DNA from: Stutzerimonas stutzeri RCH2
GTDB taxonomy: Bacteria > Pseudomonadota > Gammaproteobacteria > Pseudomonadales > Pseudomonadaceae
Direction of reading: 5' to 3'
Assembly (NCBI RefSeq): GCF_000327065.1
Contig: NC_019936.1
Span: 1,364,001-1,428,000, forward strand
Length of the DNA: 64,000 nt
This document shows positions 41,870 to 50,755 of this stretch, piece after piece. Position numbers and translations under genes: made by a program. A model generated the notes under the pieces. The model saw only the letters and a program-made list of their open reading frames with translations. It was not told where the DNA came from and made no database searches. Numbering within the stretch: the first letter of the stretch is position 1; the number at the start of each line of letters is the position of its first letter.

Positions 41870-42934
41870 GTGAGTCAGCCCAACCTGCGCAAGATCATCC
41901 ACATCGATTGCGACTGCTTCTATGCCGCCATCGAGATGCGCGACGACCCCAGCCTGGCTCGGCGGCCCATTGCAGTGGGTGGCGCTGCGGATCGGCGCGG
42001 GGTCATTGCTACCTGCAATTACGAAGCGCGCGCGTACGGAGTGCGCTCGGCCATGGCCTCGGGGCACGCGTTGAAGCTATGCCCAGATCTGCTGATTCTG
42101 CGTCCGCGAATGGAGGCTTACCGCGAAGCGTCGCGCGAGATTCAGAACATCTTTCGCACCTATACCGAGCTGATCGAGCCGCTGTCGCTGGATGAGGCCT
42201 ACCTGGATGTGACCGCCTGCGAGCACTTCTCCGGCAGCGCCACGCGTATCGCTGAGGACATCCGTCGACGAGTCTGGCAACAGCTGCGGATCACGGTCTC
42301 GGCCGGTGTCGCGCCGAACAAGTTTCTCGCCAAAATCGCCAGTGAATGGAACAAGCCTGATGGCCTGTTCGTTATCACGCCGGCTCAGGTCGACGAGTTC
42401 GTGCAGGAGCTTGAGGTCAAGCGTCTGCACGGTGTGGGACGCGTCACGGCGGAGAAGCTCGCGCGGCTGGGTATCCACACCTGCAACGACCTGCGCGAGT
42501 GGGGCAGGCTGGCGTTGGTTCGCGAGTTTGGTGCATTCGGCGAGCGGCTATGGGGGCTCGCGCGGGGAATTGACGAGCGCCCGGTGCAGGTCGAGAACCG
42601 CCGCCAGTCGGTCAGTGTCGAGCAGACCTATGATCGTGATCTGCCCGACCTGGCCGCTTGCCTGGAGCGACTACCGGAGCTGCTTCAACAGCTTGCAACA
42701 CGCATGGCCCGGCTCGACGGTAGTTACCGACCCGGCAAGCCGTTCGTGAAGCTGAAATTCCATGACTTCACCCAGACGACCCTGGAGCAGGCTGGTGCCG
42801 GGCTTGAGCTGGATGACTATTCGGACCTGCTCGCCATCGCTTTCTCCCGGGGCGCCAGACCGGTTCGGTTGATCGGGGTCGGGGTGCGGTTGATCGATCT
42901 GCGTGGCGGTTTCGAGCAGTTGCGGCTGTTCTGA
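41870..42934 (+). CDS. dinB: DNA polymerase IV (Y-family)
   Basis: 354 residues. Translesion polymerase. Catalytic acidic residues in IIHIDCDCFYAAIEMRD and EPLSLDEAYLDVT; the steric region RPIAVGGAADRRGVIATCNYEARAYGVRSAM; a helix-hairpin-helix (RLHGVGRVTAEKLARLGI) and the little-finger domain. It ends in QLRLF, a good beta-clamp binding motif. The start is GTG at 41870; no LexA box was located upstream. Confidence 0.96.
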   Translation: MSQPNLRKIIHIDCDCFYAAIEMRDDPSLARRPIAVGGAADRRGVIATCNYEARAYGVRSAMASGHALKLCPDLLILRPRMEAYREASREIQNIFRTYTELIEPLSLDEAYLDVTACEHFSGSATRIAEDIRRRVWQQLRITVSAGVAPNKFLAKIASEWNKPDGLFVITPAQVDEFVQELEVKRLHGVGRVTAEKLARLGIHTCNDLREWGRLALVREFGAFGERLWGLARGIDERPVQVENRRQSVSVEQTYDRDLPDLAACLERLPELLQQLATRMARLDGSYRPGKPFVKLKFHDFTQTTLEQAGAGLELDDYSDLLAIAFSRGARPVRLIGVGVRLIDLRGGFEQLRLF

Positions 42935-42965
42935 CGACTACGTCGCCGCTGCTGTTCGCAGAGGG

Positions 42966-42996
42966 CACGCAGCCGCTCTGCGGGAGCGGCTGCGTG
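42966..42996 (+). terminator. REP-like hairpin after dinB
   Basis: Perfect 13-bp arms CACGCAGCCGCTC / GAGCGGCTGCGTG with a 5-base loop, about 30 bases after dinB. There is no T-tract. The shape is typical of pseudomonad REP-like intergenic palindromes and could serve as an mRNA 3' end. Confidence 0.55.
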
Positions 42997-43217
42997 GGGT
43001 TGCGGATAAAAGAGGGGAATCCCTGGCCTGCCTGTACCAGGGTCCCCGAAACTGGGTTAATCCAGTCTATGCACTGGATATGCCAGTTTCGTTAAAAGCG
43101 GATGCGCTGCGACGCTGCAAACGGTGGTGCCCCGGAAAAACAAGGGGTTTGTTTGTAGCCTGACAGCCTGGCGCTTGAACGTAGGAATTGCGGGGGCGCA
43201 GCGGCCGCCTGATAGCA

Positions 43218-43243
43218 GTGCGCAATGTCTGTTGCTTGCGCAC
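43218..43243 (-). terminator. Hairpin after META gene
   Basis: Perfect 8-bp arms GTGCGCAA / TTGCGCAC with a 10-base loop, 11 bases beyond the META stop on the minus strand. There is no T-run. Confidence 0.45.
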
Positions 43244-43254
43244 ATTTGGCGCAA

Positions 43255-43656
43255 CTATTCCTGTTCGGGCCAGAGTCGTAGGGCGCTGCCCTCGGCAGGC
43301 CATAGGCGCAGCTGGTCGATATTGGAAACGTCCCAGCGCTCGACCCGGTTGAGCAGGTCAAGGAACGCATGCTCCTGTTCCATGATCTCTTCCGGGCAGA
43401 GCTTGCGTGTGCTGCCCAGGTTGCTGAAGCGGATCTGCTGACCGCTCTGCTCGTAGCTGGCAAACCAGTGATTGCAGCCGGCATTGCCGTAGGCGCGTCC
43501 CTCACTGAGCGTGAGCGATACTGCAGTGCGGCCGATCACCGGCTCGTCACCGATCCACTCGGCGATGTAGGTGACGTCTCGCTGAAGCTCCAATGGCTCT
43601 GTCGCACAACCGGCCAGGCCGACGGCTACGACCAAGGGCAACAAACGCAAAGTCAT
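43255..43656 (-). CDS. META-domain lipoprotein (HslJ-like)
   Basis: 133 residues. Lipoprotein signal MTLRLLPLVVAVGLAGC with lipobox LAGC. The META-type core is visible in the conserved GNAGCNHWFASYEQSGQQIRFSNLGSTRKLCPEEIMEQEHAFLDLLNRVERW. HslJ relatives are linked to heat or novobiocin response, but the function is not settled. The start overlaps the stop of the zinc-ribbon gene (ATGA), so the two are translated together. Confidence 0.87.
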   Translation of the reverse strand: MTLRLLPLVVAVGLAGCATEPLELQRDVTYIAEWIGDEPVIGRTAVSLTLSEGRAYGNAGCNHWFASYEQSGQQIRFSNLGSTRKLCPEEIMEQEHAFLDLLNRVERWDVSNIDQLRLWPAEGSALRLWPEQE

Positions 43657-44093
43657 GCCTGTTTCTCCTTCTGACAGCTAGGGCAGCGGTGTTGGCCATC
43701 AGCGCCAGACCAGCCCAATTCGGCGATACGGGCCTGCGCGGCAGGCTTGCGGGCGGCTTCGCCCAGCTTGGCGTCGACCGCAAATTCGAAGTCCAGCTGC
43801 TTGCCGCAGCTATCGCAAGCGACCTGCCAGTTGAGGATTTCAAGTTCGCGGAATACCGGTCCGCTTGCCACGGCCATCCACTGTCCCGGTGGATTGATGA
43901 GGTGGCGTACCTTTTCGACGGTGAGACGTTGCGATAGATCGCGGCTGCCCTTGAGCGTGACGATCAGCACGTCGCCGCTGCGAATCGATCCGCCATTGCC
44001 GGTGACCTGATAGCGACCTGGCGCCAAAGCGCGGCATTCGGTAAGGGTGTGGGCGGGGTTGAGCAGGGTGTAGCGGAAATCGTGTTCGGCCAT
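43653..44093 (-). CDS. Hypothetical cytoplasmic zinc-ribbon protein
   Basis: 146 residues. Cys93/Cys96 (VACDSCGKQ) and Cys137/Cys140 (HRCPSCQKE) form a C-x2-C...C-x2-C zinc site. The N-terminal part (TLTECRALAPGRYQVTGNGGSIRSGDVLIVTLKGS) is beta-rich. There is no signal peptide. It is the first gene of a coupled pair with the META lipoprotein. Function unknown. Confidence 0.78.
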   Translation of the reverse strand: MAEHDFRYTLLNPAHTLTECRALAPGRYQVTGNGGSIRSGDVLIVTLKGSRDLSQRLTVEKVRHLINPPGQWMAVASGPVFRELEILNWQVACDSCGKQLDFEFAVDAKLGEAARKPAAQARIAELGWSGADGQHRCPSCQKEKQA

Positions 44094-44137
44094 GACTCGT
44101 GATCGACGATGAATATGCGCGCAATGCTAGCACGCGT

Positions 44138-44161
44138 CCCGGCGGCAGGCGCGCCGCCGGG
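44138..44161 (-). terminator. Hairpin after dienelactone-hydrolase gene
   Basis: Perfect 9-bp arms CCCGGCGGC / GCCGCCGGG with a 6-base loop, 27 bases beyond the hydrolase stop. GC-rich, with no T-run. Confidence 0.5.
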
Positions 44162-44188
44162 CGAATCACGGACGAGAAGGCGAGGCCT

Positions 44189-44995
44189 TCACTGTGCCCG
44201 AGCGGTTGCTGGTGCGCCGAACGTCTCTTCGAAGAAGCGTCGCATATCGCCCCAGGAGCGCTCGTCCGCCGTTTTCTGATAGGCCACGTCGAGACCGTTT
44301 TTCTGGTGGGCGTCGGCGCCCGGATTGGTGAAGCCATGCTTGGCACCGGGCAGGCTGACGAACTGGTAATCGGCGCCGGCCTTGACCATCTCGACGTTCA
44401 GCGCGGCGATATCGTCGCTGCTGATCATGCTGTCTTCGCTGCCATGCTCGACCAGCACGCGTGCCTTGACGCTGCCCGGGGCGGCGCGTGTCTCGGTGGC
44501 CAGTGCGCCATGAAAGCTGACCACACCATCCAGCGGGACGCCCTGGCGGGCCATATCCAGCACGACCTTACCGCCGAAACAGTAGCCTACCGCGCCGAGT
44601 TTGGCGGTATCGGTCTGCGCCTGTTCCTTGAGCAGATCGAGGCCAGCGTTGAAGCGACCCTTGGCAGCATCGGCGTCCTTCAGGGCCGCCTGCATGAAGC
44701 TCATGGCATCTTTTGGATGCTCGGTGTTCTTGCCTTCGCCGTACATGTCGATGGCCAGGGCGCTGTAGCCCAGCTCGGCGAGGTCGCGGGCGCGCTGCTT
44801 GGCGTAGTCGTTCAGCCCCCACCATTCGTGGACCACGACGATGCCGGGGCGTTTGCCTTCGATGGCGTCGTCGTAGGCGTAGTAGCCGATCATCTCGGTG
44901 CCGTCGGCAGCGGTGTAGGGGATTTCCTGCGTCTGAATCGCGGCATTCGCAGTGACGCTGGCAGCCATGAGCAGGCCGAACAGGCAGTGGCGCAT
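44189..44995 (-). CDS. Exported dienelactone hydrolase-family protein
   Basis: 268 residues with signal peptide MRHCLFGLLMAASVTANA, so it is periplasmic, unlike cytosolic catabolic dienelactone hydrolases. Alpha/beta-hydrolase triad: Cys in AVGYCFGGKVVL, Asp in EHGSEDSMIS, His in GAKHGFTNP. The oxyanion region is VVVHEWWGLN. GGAG lies 8 bases before the ATG at 44995. The substrate is unknown. Confidence 0.9.
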   Translation of the reverse strand: MRHCLFGLLMAASVTANAAIQTQEIPYTAADGTEMIGYYAYDDAIEGKRPGIVVVHEWWGLNDYAKQRARDLAELGYSALAIDMYGEGKNTEHPKDAMSFMQAALKDADAAKGRFNAGLDLLKEQAQTDTAKLGAVGYCFGGKVVLDMARQGVPLDGVVSFHGALATETRAAPGSVKARVLVEHGSEDSMISSDDIAALNVEMVKAGADYQFVSLPGAKHGFTNPGADAHQKNGLDVAYQKTADERSWGDMRRFFEETFGAPATARAQ

Positions 44996-45108
44996 CGTGA
45001 GGTCTCCTTGACGGGCATTAGGGGATAGAGGCATCGAGCAAGCATAGCGGCTGTTCGACCGTACGCGCAGCGTGCGGGTTCGTCTGGCGGCATGTCGGGA
45101 TCGGAGAA

Positions 45109-45141
45109 CGAAAAAGCCCCGCCAGGACGGCAGGGCTTTCG
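45109..45141 (-). terminator. Terminator of the bra operon
   Basis: On the minus strand GAAAGCCCTGCC pairs with GGCGGGGCTTTTTC, with a run of five T following. It lies about 20 bases after the braG stop. Confidence 0.85.
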
Positions 45142-45159
45142 TCGACCATGGTTGCGGTG

Positions 45160-45861
45160 TCAGCCGCCCAGGTAAGCGTCACGGACCTTCGGATCAGTCA
45201 GCAGGTCCTCGCCGCTGCCCTGCATGACGATGTGACCGTTCTCCAGTACATAGCCACGGTCGGCCAGCTTGAGCGCCTGGTTGGCGTTCTGCTCGACCAG
45301 GAACACCGTCACGCCATCCTCGCGCAGCTGTTCGATGATCTCGAAGATCTGCTGGATGATGATCGGCGCCAGACCTAGCGACGGCTCGTCGAGCAACAGC
45401 AGCTTGGGCTTGCTCATCAGTGCGCGGGCGATGGCGAGCATCTGCTGCTCGCCACCGGACATCGTGCCGCCGCGCTGCTGATAGCGTTCCTTGAGCCGCG
45501 GGAACAGGCCGAGCACCTTGTCCAGCTGCTCCTGGAAGTCCGTCTTGCCAGTGAAGAAGCCACCCATGGACAGGTTCTCTTCAACTGTCAGGCGAGCGAA
45601 GATCCGCCGCCCTTCAGGCACCACGGCGATGGCCTTGCGCATGATGTCGCAGGTCTGCCGGCCGACCAGCTCCTCGCCCTGGAAGCGAATGCTGCCGCTG
45701 GCCGCCTGCGGCGAGCCGCAAAGGGTCATCAGCAACGTCGACTTGCCGGCACCGTTGGCGCCGATCAGGGTGACGATCTCGCCTTGCTCCACCTGCACAT
45801 TGATGTCGTGCAGCGCTTGGATCTTGCCGTAAAAGGTCGAGACGTTTTCGAAAGTCAGCAT
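45160..45861 (-). CDS. braG: Branched-chain amino-acid ABC transporter ATPase BraG/LivF
   Basis: 233 residues. Walker A GANGAGKSTLL, signature MSGGEQQMLAIARAL, Walker B LLLLDEPSLGLAP, switch His replaced by the LivF-type VFLVEQNANQ. One of the two ATPases of the LIV importer, paired with BraF two bases upstream. Last gene of the operon. Confidence 0.95.
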   Translation of the reverse strand: MLTFENVSTFYGKIQALHDINVQVEQGEIVTLIGANGAGKSTLLMTLCGSPQAASGSIRFQGEELVGRQTCDIMRKAIAVVPEGRRIFARLTVEENLSMGGFFTGKTDFQEQLDKVLGLFPRLKERYQQRGGTMSGGEQQMLAIARALMSKPKLLLLDEPSLGLAPIIIQQIFEIIEQLREDGVTVFLVEQNANQALKLADRGYVLENGHIVMQGSGEDLLTDPKVRDAYLGG

Positions 45862-45863
45862 GC

Positions 45864-46631
45864 TTACGCCTCCCCCAGGTAGGCTTTGATCACGTCCGGA
45901 TTGTTGCGCACCTGTTCGGGCGAACCATCGGCCAGCGGCGTGCCCTGGTTGATCACGTAGATGTGGTCGGAAATGCTCATGACCAGCTTCATGTCGTGTT
46001 CGATCAGCAGCACGGTGACCCCATGTTCGTCACGCAGCATGGCGATCAACGCCTTGAGATCCTCGGTTTCCTTCGGGTTGAGGCCCGCCGCCGGCTCGTC
46101 GAGCATGAGGATGCGCGGACGCGTCATCATGCAGCGGGCAATCTCCAGGCGGCGCTGTTGGCCGTAGGCGAGGGTCCCAGCCGGGCGGTTGGCTACGTCG
46201 GTCAGATTCACCTGCTCCAGCCAGTGCGCAGCAAAGTCCATCGCCGCGCGCTCGCTCTTGCGAAAACCCGGAGTCTTCAGAAGGCCGGCGAGGAAGTTGG
46301 TATTCAGATGACGATGCTGCGCCACCAGCAGGTTTTCCACCGCCGTCATGTCCTTGAACAAACGGACATTCTGGAAGGTGCGTACCACCCCCTGACGAGC
46401 GATCTTGTGGCCGGGCAGACCGTGGATCGGCGTGCCGTCGAGCAGGATTTCCCCGGCGGTCGGCTGGTAGAAGCCGGTCAGGCAGTTGAACACGGTGGTC
46501 TTGCCGGCACCGTTGGGGCCGATCATCGAGACCACTTGCTTGTCATGTACCGTCAGCCCCACCTCGTTGACGGCCAGCAGGCCGCCAAAACGCATCATCA
46601 GGCCGCGTACTTCTAGAATCGGGCGGCTCAT
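45864..46631 (-). CDS. braF: Branched-chain amino-acid ABC transporter ATPase BraF/LivG
   Basis: 255 residues. Walker [13 protein letters not shown], signature-like [15 protein letters not shown], Walker [14 protein letters not shown], switch [11 protein letters not shown]. The C-terminal BCA_ABC_TP tail ending [11 protein letters not shown] is the LivG hallmark. The ATG overlaps the braE stop by four bases. Confidence 0.95.
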   Translation of the reverse strand: MSRPILEVRGLMMRFGGLLAVNEVGLTVHDKQVVSMIGPNGAGKTTVFNCLTGFYQPTAGEILLDGTPIHGLPGHKIARQGVVRTFQNVRLFKDMTAVENLLVAQHRHLNTNFLAGLLKTPGFRKSERAAMDFAAHWLEQVNLTDVANRPAGTLAYGQQRRLEIARCMMTRPRILMLDEPAAGLNPKETEDLKALIAMLRDEHGVTVLLIEHDMKLVMSISDHIYVINQGTPLADGSPEQVRNNPDVIKAYLGEA

Positions 46632-47880
46632 TGCTTCAGCTCCAGGTGTGGGCGCTGCATCGGCAGCAGACCTTGCGGGCGCCAGATCATCATCAGCACC
46701 ATCAGGGCGCCAAACATCAACATGCGGTACTCACTGAATTCGCGCATCAGCTCGGGCAGCAGGATCATCACGATCGCCGCGAGGATCACCCCGAGCTGCG
46801 AGCCCATACCGCCCAGCACCACGATGGCGAGGATGATCGCCGACTCGATGAAGGTGAAGGATTCCGGTGATACCAGCCCCTGACGGGCGGCGAAGAAGCT
46901 GCCGGCGAAACCGGCGAAGGTCGCGCCCAGGGTGAACGCCGAAAGCTTGATCACGGTGGGGTTCATGCCCAATGCGCGGCAGGCGATCTCGTCTTCGCGC
47001 AAGGCTTCCCAGGCGCGACCGATCGGCATGCGCAGTAGACGATTGATCACGAACAGGGTCAGCAGTACCAGCAGCAGGGCGATCAGGTAGAGGAAGATCA
47101 CCTTGTTCACCGAGTTGTAGGCCACCCCGAAATATTCATGGAACGTCTGCATGCCTTCGGCGGCACGGCGGTCGAAGGACAGGCCGAACAGCGTCGGTTT
47201 GTCGATGCCGCTGATGCCATTCGGGCCGCCGGTCACGCTGGTCATGTTGCGCAGCAGGATGCGAATGATCTCGCCAAAGCCGAGCGTCACGATCGCCAGG
47301 TAATCACCGCGCAAACGCAACACCGGGAAGCCCAGCAGGAAGCCGAACAGCGCCGCCATCGCGCCGGCGATGGGCAAGGCGGTCCAGAACCCGACCCCGT
47401 AGTAATGCGAGAGCAGCGCATAGGTGTAGGCACCGACGGCGTAGAAGCCGACGTAACCCAGATCGAGCAGGCCGGCCAGACCCACAACGATGTTCAGGCC
47501 GAGGCCGAGCATCACGTAGATCAGGATCAGCGTGGCGATGTCCACCGCGCCACGCGAGCCATAGAACGGCCAGACCAGCGCAACCAGTACCAGCGCCAGG
47601 ATGATCCAGCGTTGCGTCGAGGGCAGCGTGAGGAAGTTGCCGGCGCCAGCAGGCACGGTTGGCAAGCTGGGGCTCGCGGCCCAGCCAGCGGCCAAGTGCG
47701 TGCGGAACAGCTGCCAGACGAACATGGCAACGGCGCAGGCGGCGATGATCCAGAAGGTACCGATTTCGGCGCCATGCACTTCGACGCGGATACCGACGGT
47801 GGTGAGCTTCAGGCCGAACACCGGCACCGCCACGGCGATGACCAGCAGGGCACTGAAGAAGGCTGTACGGAGATTGCCGC

Positions 47881-47884
<4 letters not shown>
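46628..47884 (-). CDS. braE: Branched-chain amino-acid ABC transporter permease BraE/LivM
   Basis: 418 residues with an extra N-terminal hydrophobic region and about 9-10 helices. Conserved LivM segments: [31 protein letters not shown] and [15 protein letters not shown], and the ATPase-coupling loop with [18 protein letters not shown] sequence ([20 protein letters not shown]). Start and stop overlap braD and braF by four bases each, a tightly coupled operon. Confidence 0.95.
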
Positions 47885-48804
<920 letters not shown>

Positions 48805-49011
48805 CACTGCTCTCCCGAAGTCCCTGCAATTCCATTCCGCTCCGGCTGCGCTGCCCACTTCGAACACACCGCCCCTCCTGGCGCGGTGCCACTGCGGTAC
48901 GGTGCCTTGCGGATCACACACGGCGCCGGTTCGAGGCGGGCCTGCTGTTCAGGCCGCTCGTCGGATTACAGGTACGGCAAGGCGGCCCGATGCTTGTGGC
49001 GGGGCCGCCCG

Positions 49012-49043
49012 CTAAAACAAAGCCCACAAGCGAGTGTGGGCTT
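49012..49043 (-). terminator. Terminator/attenuator between braC and braD
   Basis: Stem AAGCCCACA / TGTGGGCTT with a 6-base loop, followed on the minus strand by TGTTTTAGC. A second GC-rich stem (GGCGGCCC / GGGCCGCC, 48981 to about 49008) lies just beyond. Partial termination here would give more binding protein than permease, common in ABC operons. Confidence 0.75.
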
Positions 49044-49060
49044 CGTCAGGCTGATGGAAA

Positions 49061-50179
49061 TTACTTGGCTTCGGTCTTGGTGCCGTCCTGGTGCCATTCG
49101 TAGACGACGAAATTGAAGTCCTTCAGGTCGCCTTTCTCGTCGAACGAGAGCATGCCTGTCGGGGTGTCGAAGGTATTGCTGCGCAGCGCTTCGGCGACCT
49201 TGTCGGTGTCGGTGCTGCCGGCCTTTTCGATGCCTTCGGCGATGACCTGAACCGCCGCGTAGGCCGGGAACACGAACGGGCCGCTCGGGTCCTGTTTCTT
49301 GGCCTTGAAGCCGTCTACCAGTTCCTTGTTGCGCGGGTCCTGGTCGAAGGATTTCGGCAGCGTCACGTACATGCCTTCGGAGGCCGGGCCGGCGATGGCG
49401 GAGATTTCCGAGTTGCCGACGCCTTCCGGGCCCATGAAGCGCACGTTCAGGCCTTTTTCCTTGGACTGACGCAGCAGCAGACCCAGTTCCGGGTGGTAGC
49501 CGCCGTAATAGACGAAGTCCACGCCTTCACGCTTGAGCTTGGCGATCAGCGAGGAGAAGTCCTTGTCGCCGGCATTGATGCCTTCGAACAGGCCGACCTT
49601 GATGTTCTTGCCTTCCAGGGTCTGCTTGACCGCGGTGGCGATGCCTTCGCCGTACTGCTGCTTGTCGTGGATGACGGCAACGTTCTTCGGTTTGACGTGG
49701 TCGGCGATGAAGTTGCCGGCGGTCGGGCCCTGCAAGCTGTCGAGGCCGATGGTGCGGAAGATCAGTTCATAACCGCGGGAGGTGATGTCCGGGCTGGTGG
49801 AAGCCGCGGTGATCATCAGGATGCCTTCGTCCTCGTAGATGTCGGACGCGGGTTGCGTGGAGCTGGAGCAGAGATGGCCGACCACGAACTTGACGTTGTC
49901 GTTGACGATCTTGTTGGCAACCGCCACGGCCTGTTTCGGATCGCAGGCGTCGTCGTAGCGAACACCCTTCAGTTGCGCGCCGTTCACCCCGCCGGCCTTG
50001 TTGATCTGCTCGATGGCCATTTCGGCCCCGATGAACTGCATGTCCCCGTACTGCGCCACCGGCCCGGTTACCGGCCCTGCCAATCCGATGCGGATGGTAT
50101 CGGCGGCCAGGGTATAGCTGGCTGCGCCGGTCAGTGCCATTGCCAGGAAAATTTTCGAAAGACGCTGCTTGGTCTTCAT
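49061..50179 (-). CDS. braC: Branched-chain amino-acid ABC transporter binding protein BraC/LivK
   Basis: 372 residues. Signal peptide MKTKQRLSKIFLAMALTGAASYTLA, then a type I periplasmic binding fold beginning DTIRIGLAGPVTGPVAQYGDMQFIGAEMAIEQIN. A conserved disulfide pair is in DDACDPKQ and GHLCSSST. Ligand-binding SSSTQPAS and TAASTSPDIT are present. It is the first gene of the operon; its leader carries a 9-bp inverted repeat (50219-50261). Confidence 0.96.
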   Translation of the reverse strand: MKTKQRLSKIFLAMALTGAASYTLAADTIRIGLAGPVTGPVAQYGDMQFIGAEMAIEQINKAGGVNGAQLKGVRYDDACDPKQAVAVANKIVNDNVKFVVGHLCSSSTQPASDIYEDEGILMITAASTSPDITSRGYELIFRTIGLDSLQGPTAGNFIADHVKPKNVAVIHDKQQYGEGIATAVKQTLEGKNIKVGLFEGINAGDKDFSSLIAKLKREGVDFVYYGGYHPELGLLLRQSKEKGLNVRFMGPEGVGNSEISAIAGPASEGMYVTLPKSFDQDPRNKELVDGFKAKKQDPSGPFVFPAYAAVQVIAEGIEKAGSTDTDKVAEALRSNTFDTPTGMLSFDEKGDLKDFNFVVYEWHQDGTKTEAK

Positions 50180-50218
50180 AAGTGCTCCACTTGCATCGTT
50201 ATTGTTTGAATCCTGCGG

Positions 50219-50261
50219 GCCGGAGCGCCGTTAAGAGGCGAACATCCCGAAACGCTCCGGC
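50219..50261 (-). promoter_or_regulatory. Leader inverted repeat upstream of braC
   Basis: GCCGGAGCG (50219-50227) and CGCTCCGGC (50253-50261) are perfect 9-bp arms with a 25-base loop, 40 bases before the braC ATG. It could be an mRNA leader stem or part of an operator. No established element recognised. Confidence 0.4.
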
Positions 50262-50322
50262 AACTGTACCGGCACAGTGTAGAAGTGTCTCCTGCGTTTG
50301 CACAGCCGGCAGATTCAACCGT

Positions 50323-50350
50323 TTGATGGGAATCGGGGCGCGGGTATCAT
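50323..50350 (+). promoter_or_regulatory. Candidate promoter of the DUF2288 gene
   Basis: TTGATG (50323-50328), 16-base spacer, TATCAT (50345-50350), 28 bases before the ATG. Acceptable but not ideal sigma-70 match. Confidence 0.45.
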
Positions 50351-50378
50351 TGCGCCTTTTTCGTATCTGGTGAGTCCC

Positions 50379-50696
50379 ATGGCCGACGACGCAAGCACTC
50401 TTTATGCCAAGCTGCTGGGCGAAACTGCAGCGATAACCTGGCAGGAACTGCAGCCGTTCTTCGCTCGCGGAGCGCTGTTACAGGTGGCGGGGGATGCCGA
50501 TCTGGTCGCAGTGGCGCAGGCCGTCGCCGAGGACGATCAGGCCAGGGTGGCCGCATGGCTGAATGCTGGACAGCTGGCGAAAATGCAGGCCGAGCAGGCG
50601 CAGGACTGGCAGCAGCGCGACCCCACCTTGTGGGCCGTGGTGGTGGCCCCCTGGGTGTTGGTGCAGGAGCGTGAACAGCAGCCCGTGGTGCACTGA
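50379..50696 (+). CDS. DUF2288 domain protein
   Basis: 105 residues. The DUF2288 pattern is STLYAKLLGETAAITWQELQPFFARGALLQV and then WAVVVAPWVLVQE. Small, acidic, cytoplasmic, no catalytic motif known. The ATG at 50379 is preferred over an in-frame ATG 27 codons upstream, which overlaps the probable promoter. It is divergent from braC and convergent with the M48 gene. Confidence 0.85.
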   Translation: MADDASTLYAKLLGETAAITWQELQPFFARGALLQVAGDADLVAVAQAVAEDDQARVAAWLNAGQLAKMQAEQAQDWQQRDPTLWAVVVAPWVLVQEREQQPVVH

Positions 50697-50755
50697 AACT
50701 GGGCGAGGCGCGCAGCCGGGTAATCGACTGCGCAACCAGCGTCGCCCTCTCAAGG

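Larger units (their letters stand above)
42935..43254. other. 320-base intergenic region with hairpins, no gene seen
   Basis: It lies between dinB and the convergent META gene. It holds the 13-bp hairpin at 42966-42996, a 6-bp inverted repeat TCCAGT/ACTGGA at 43062-43079, and the 8-bp hairpin at 43218-43243. I see no coding frame with a ribosome site. Confidence 0.6.
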
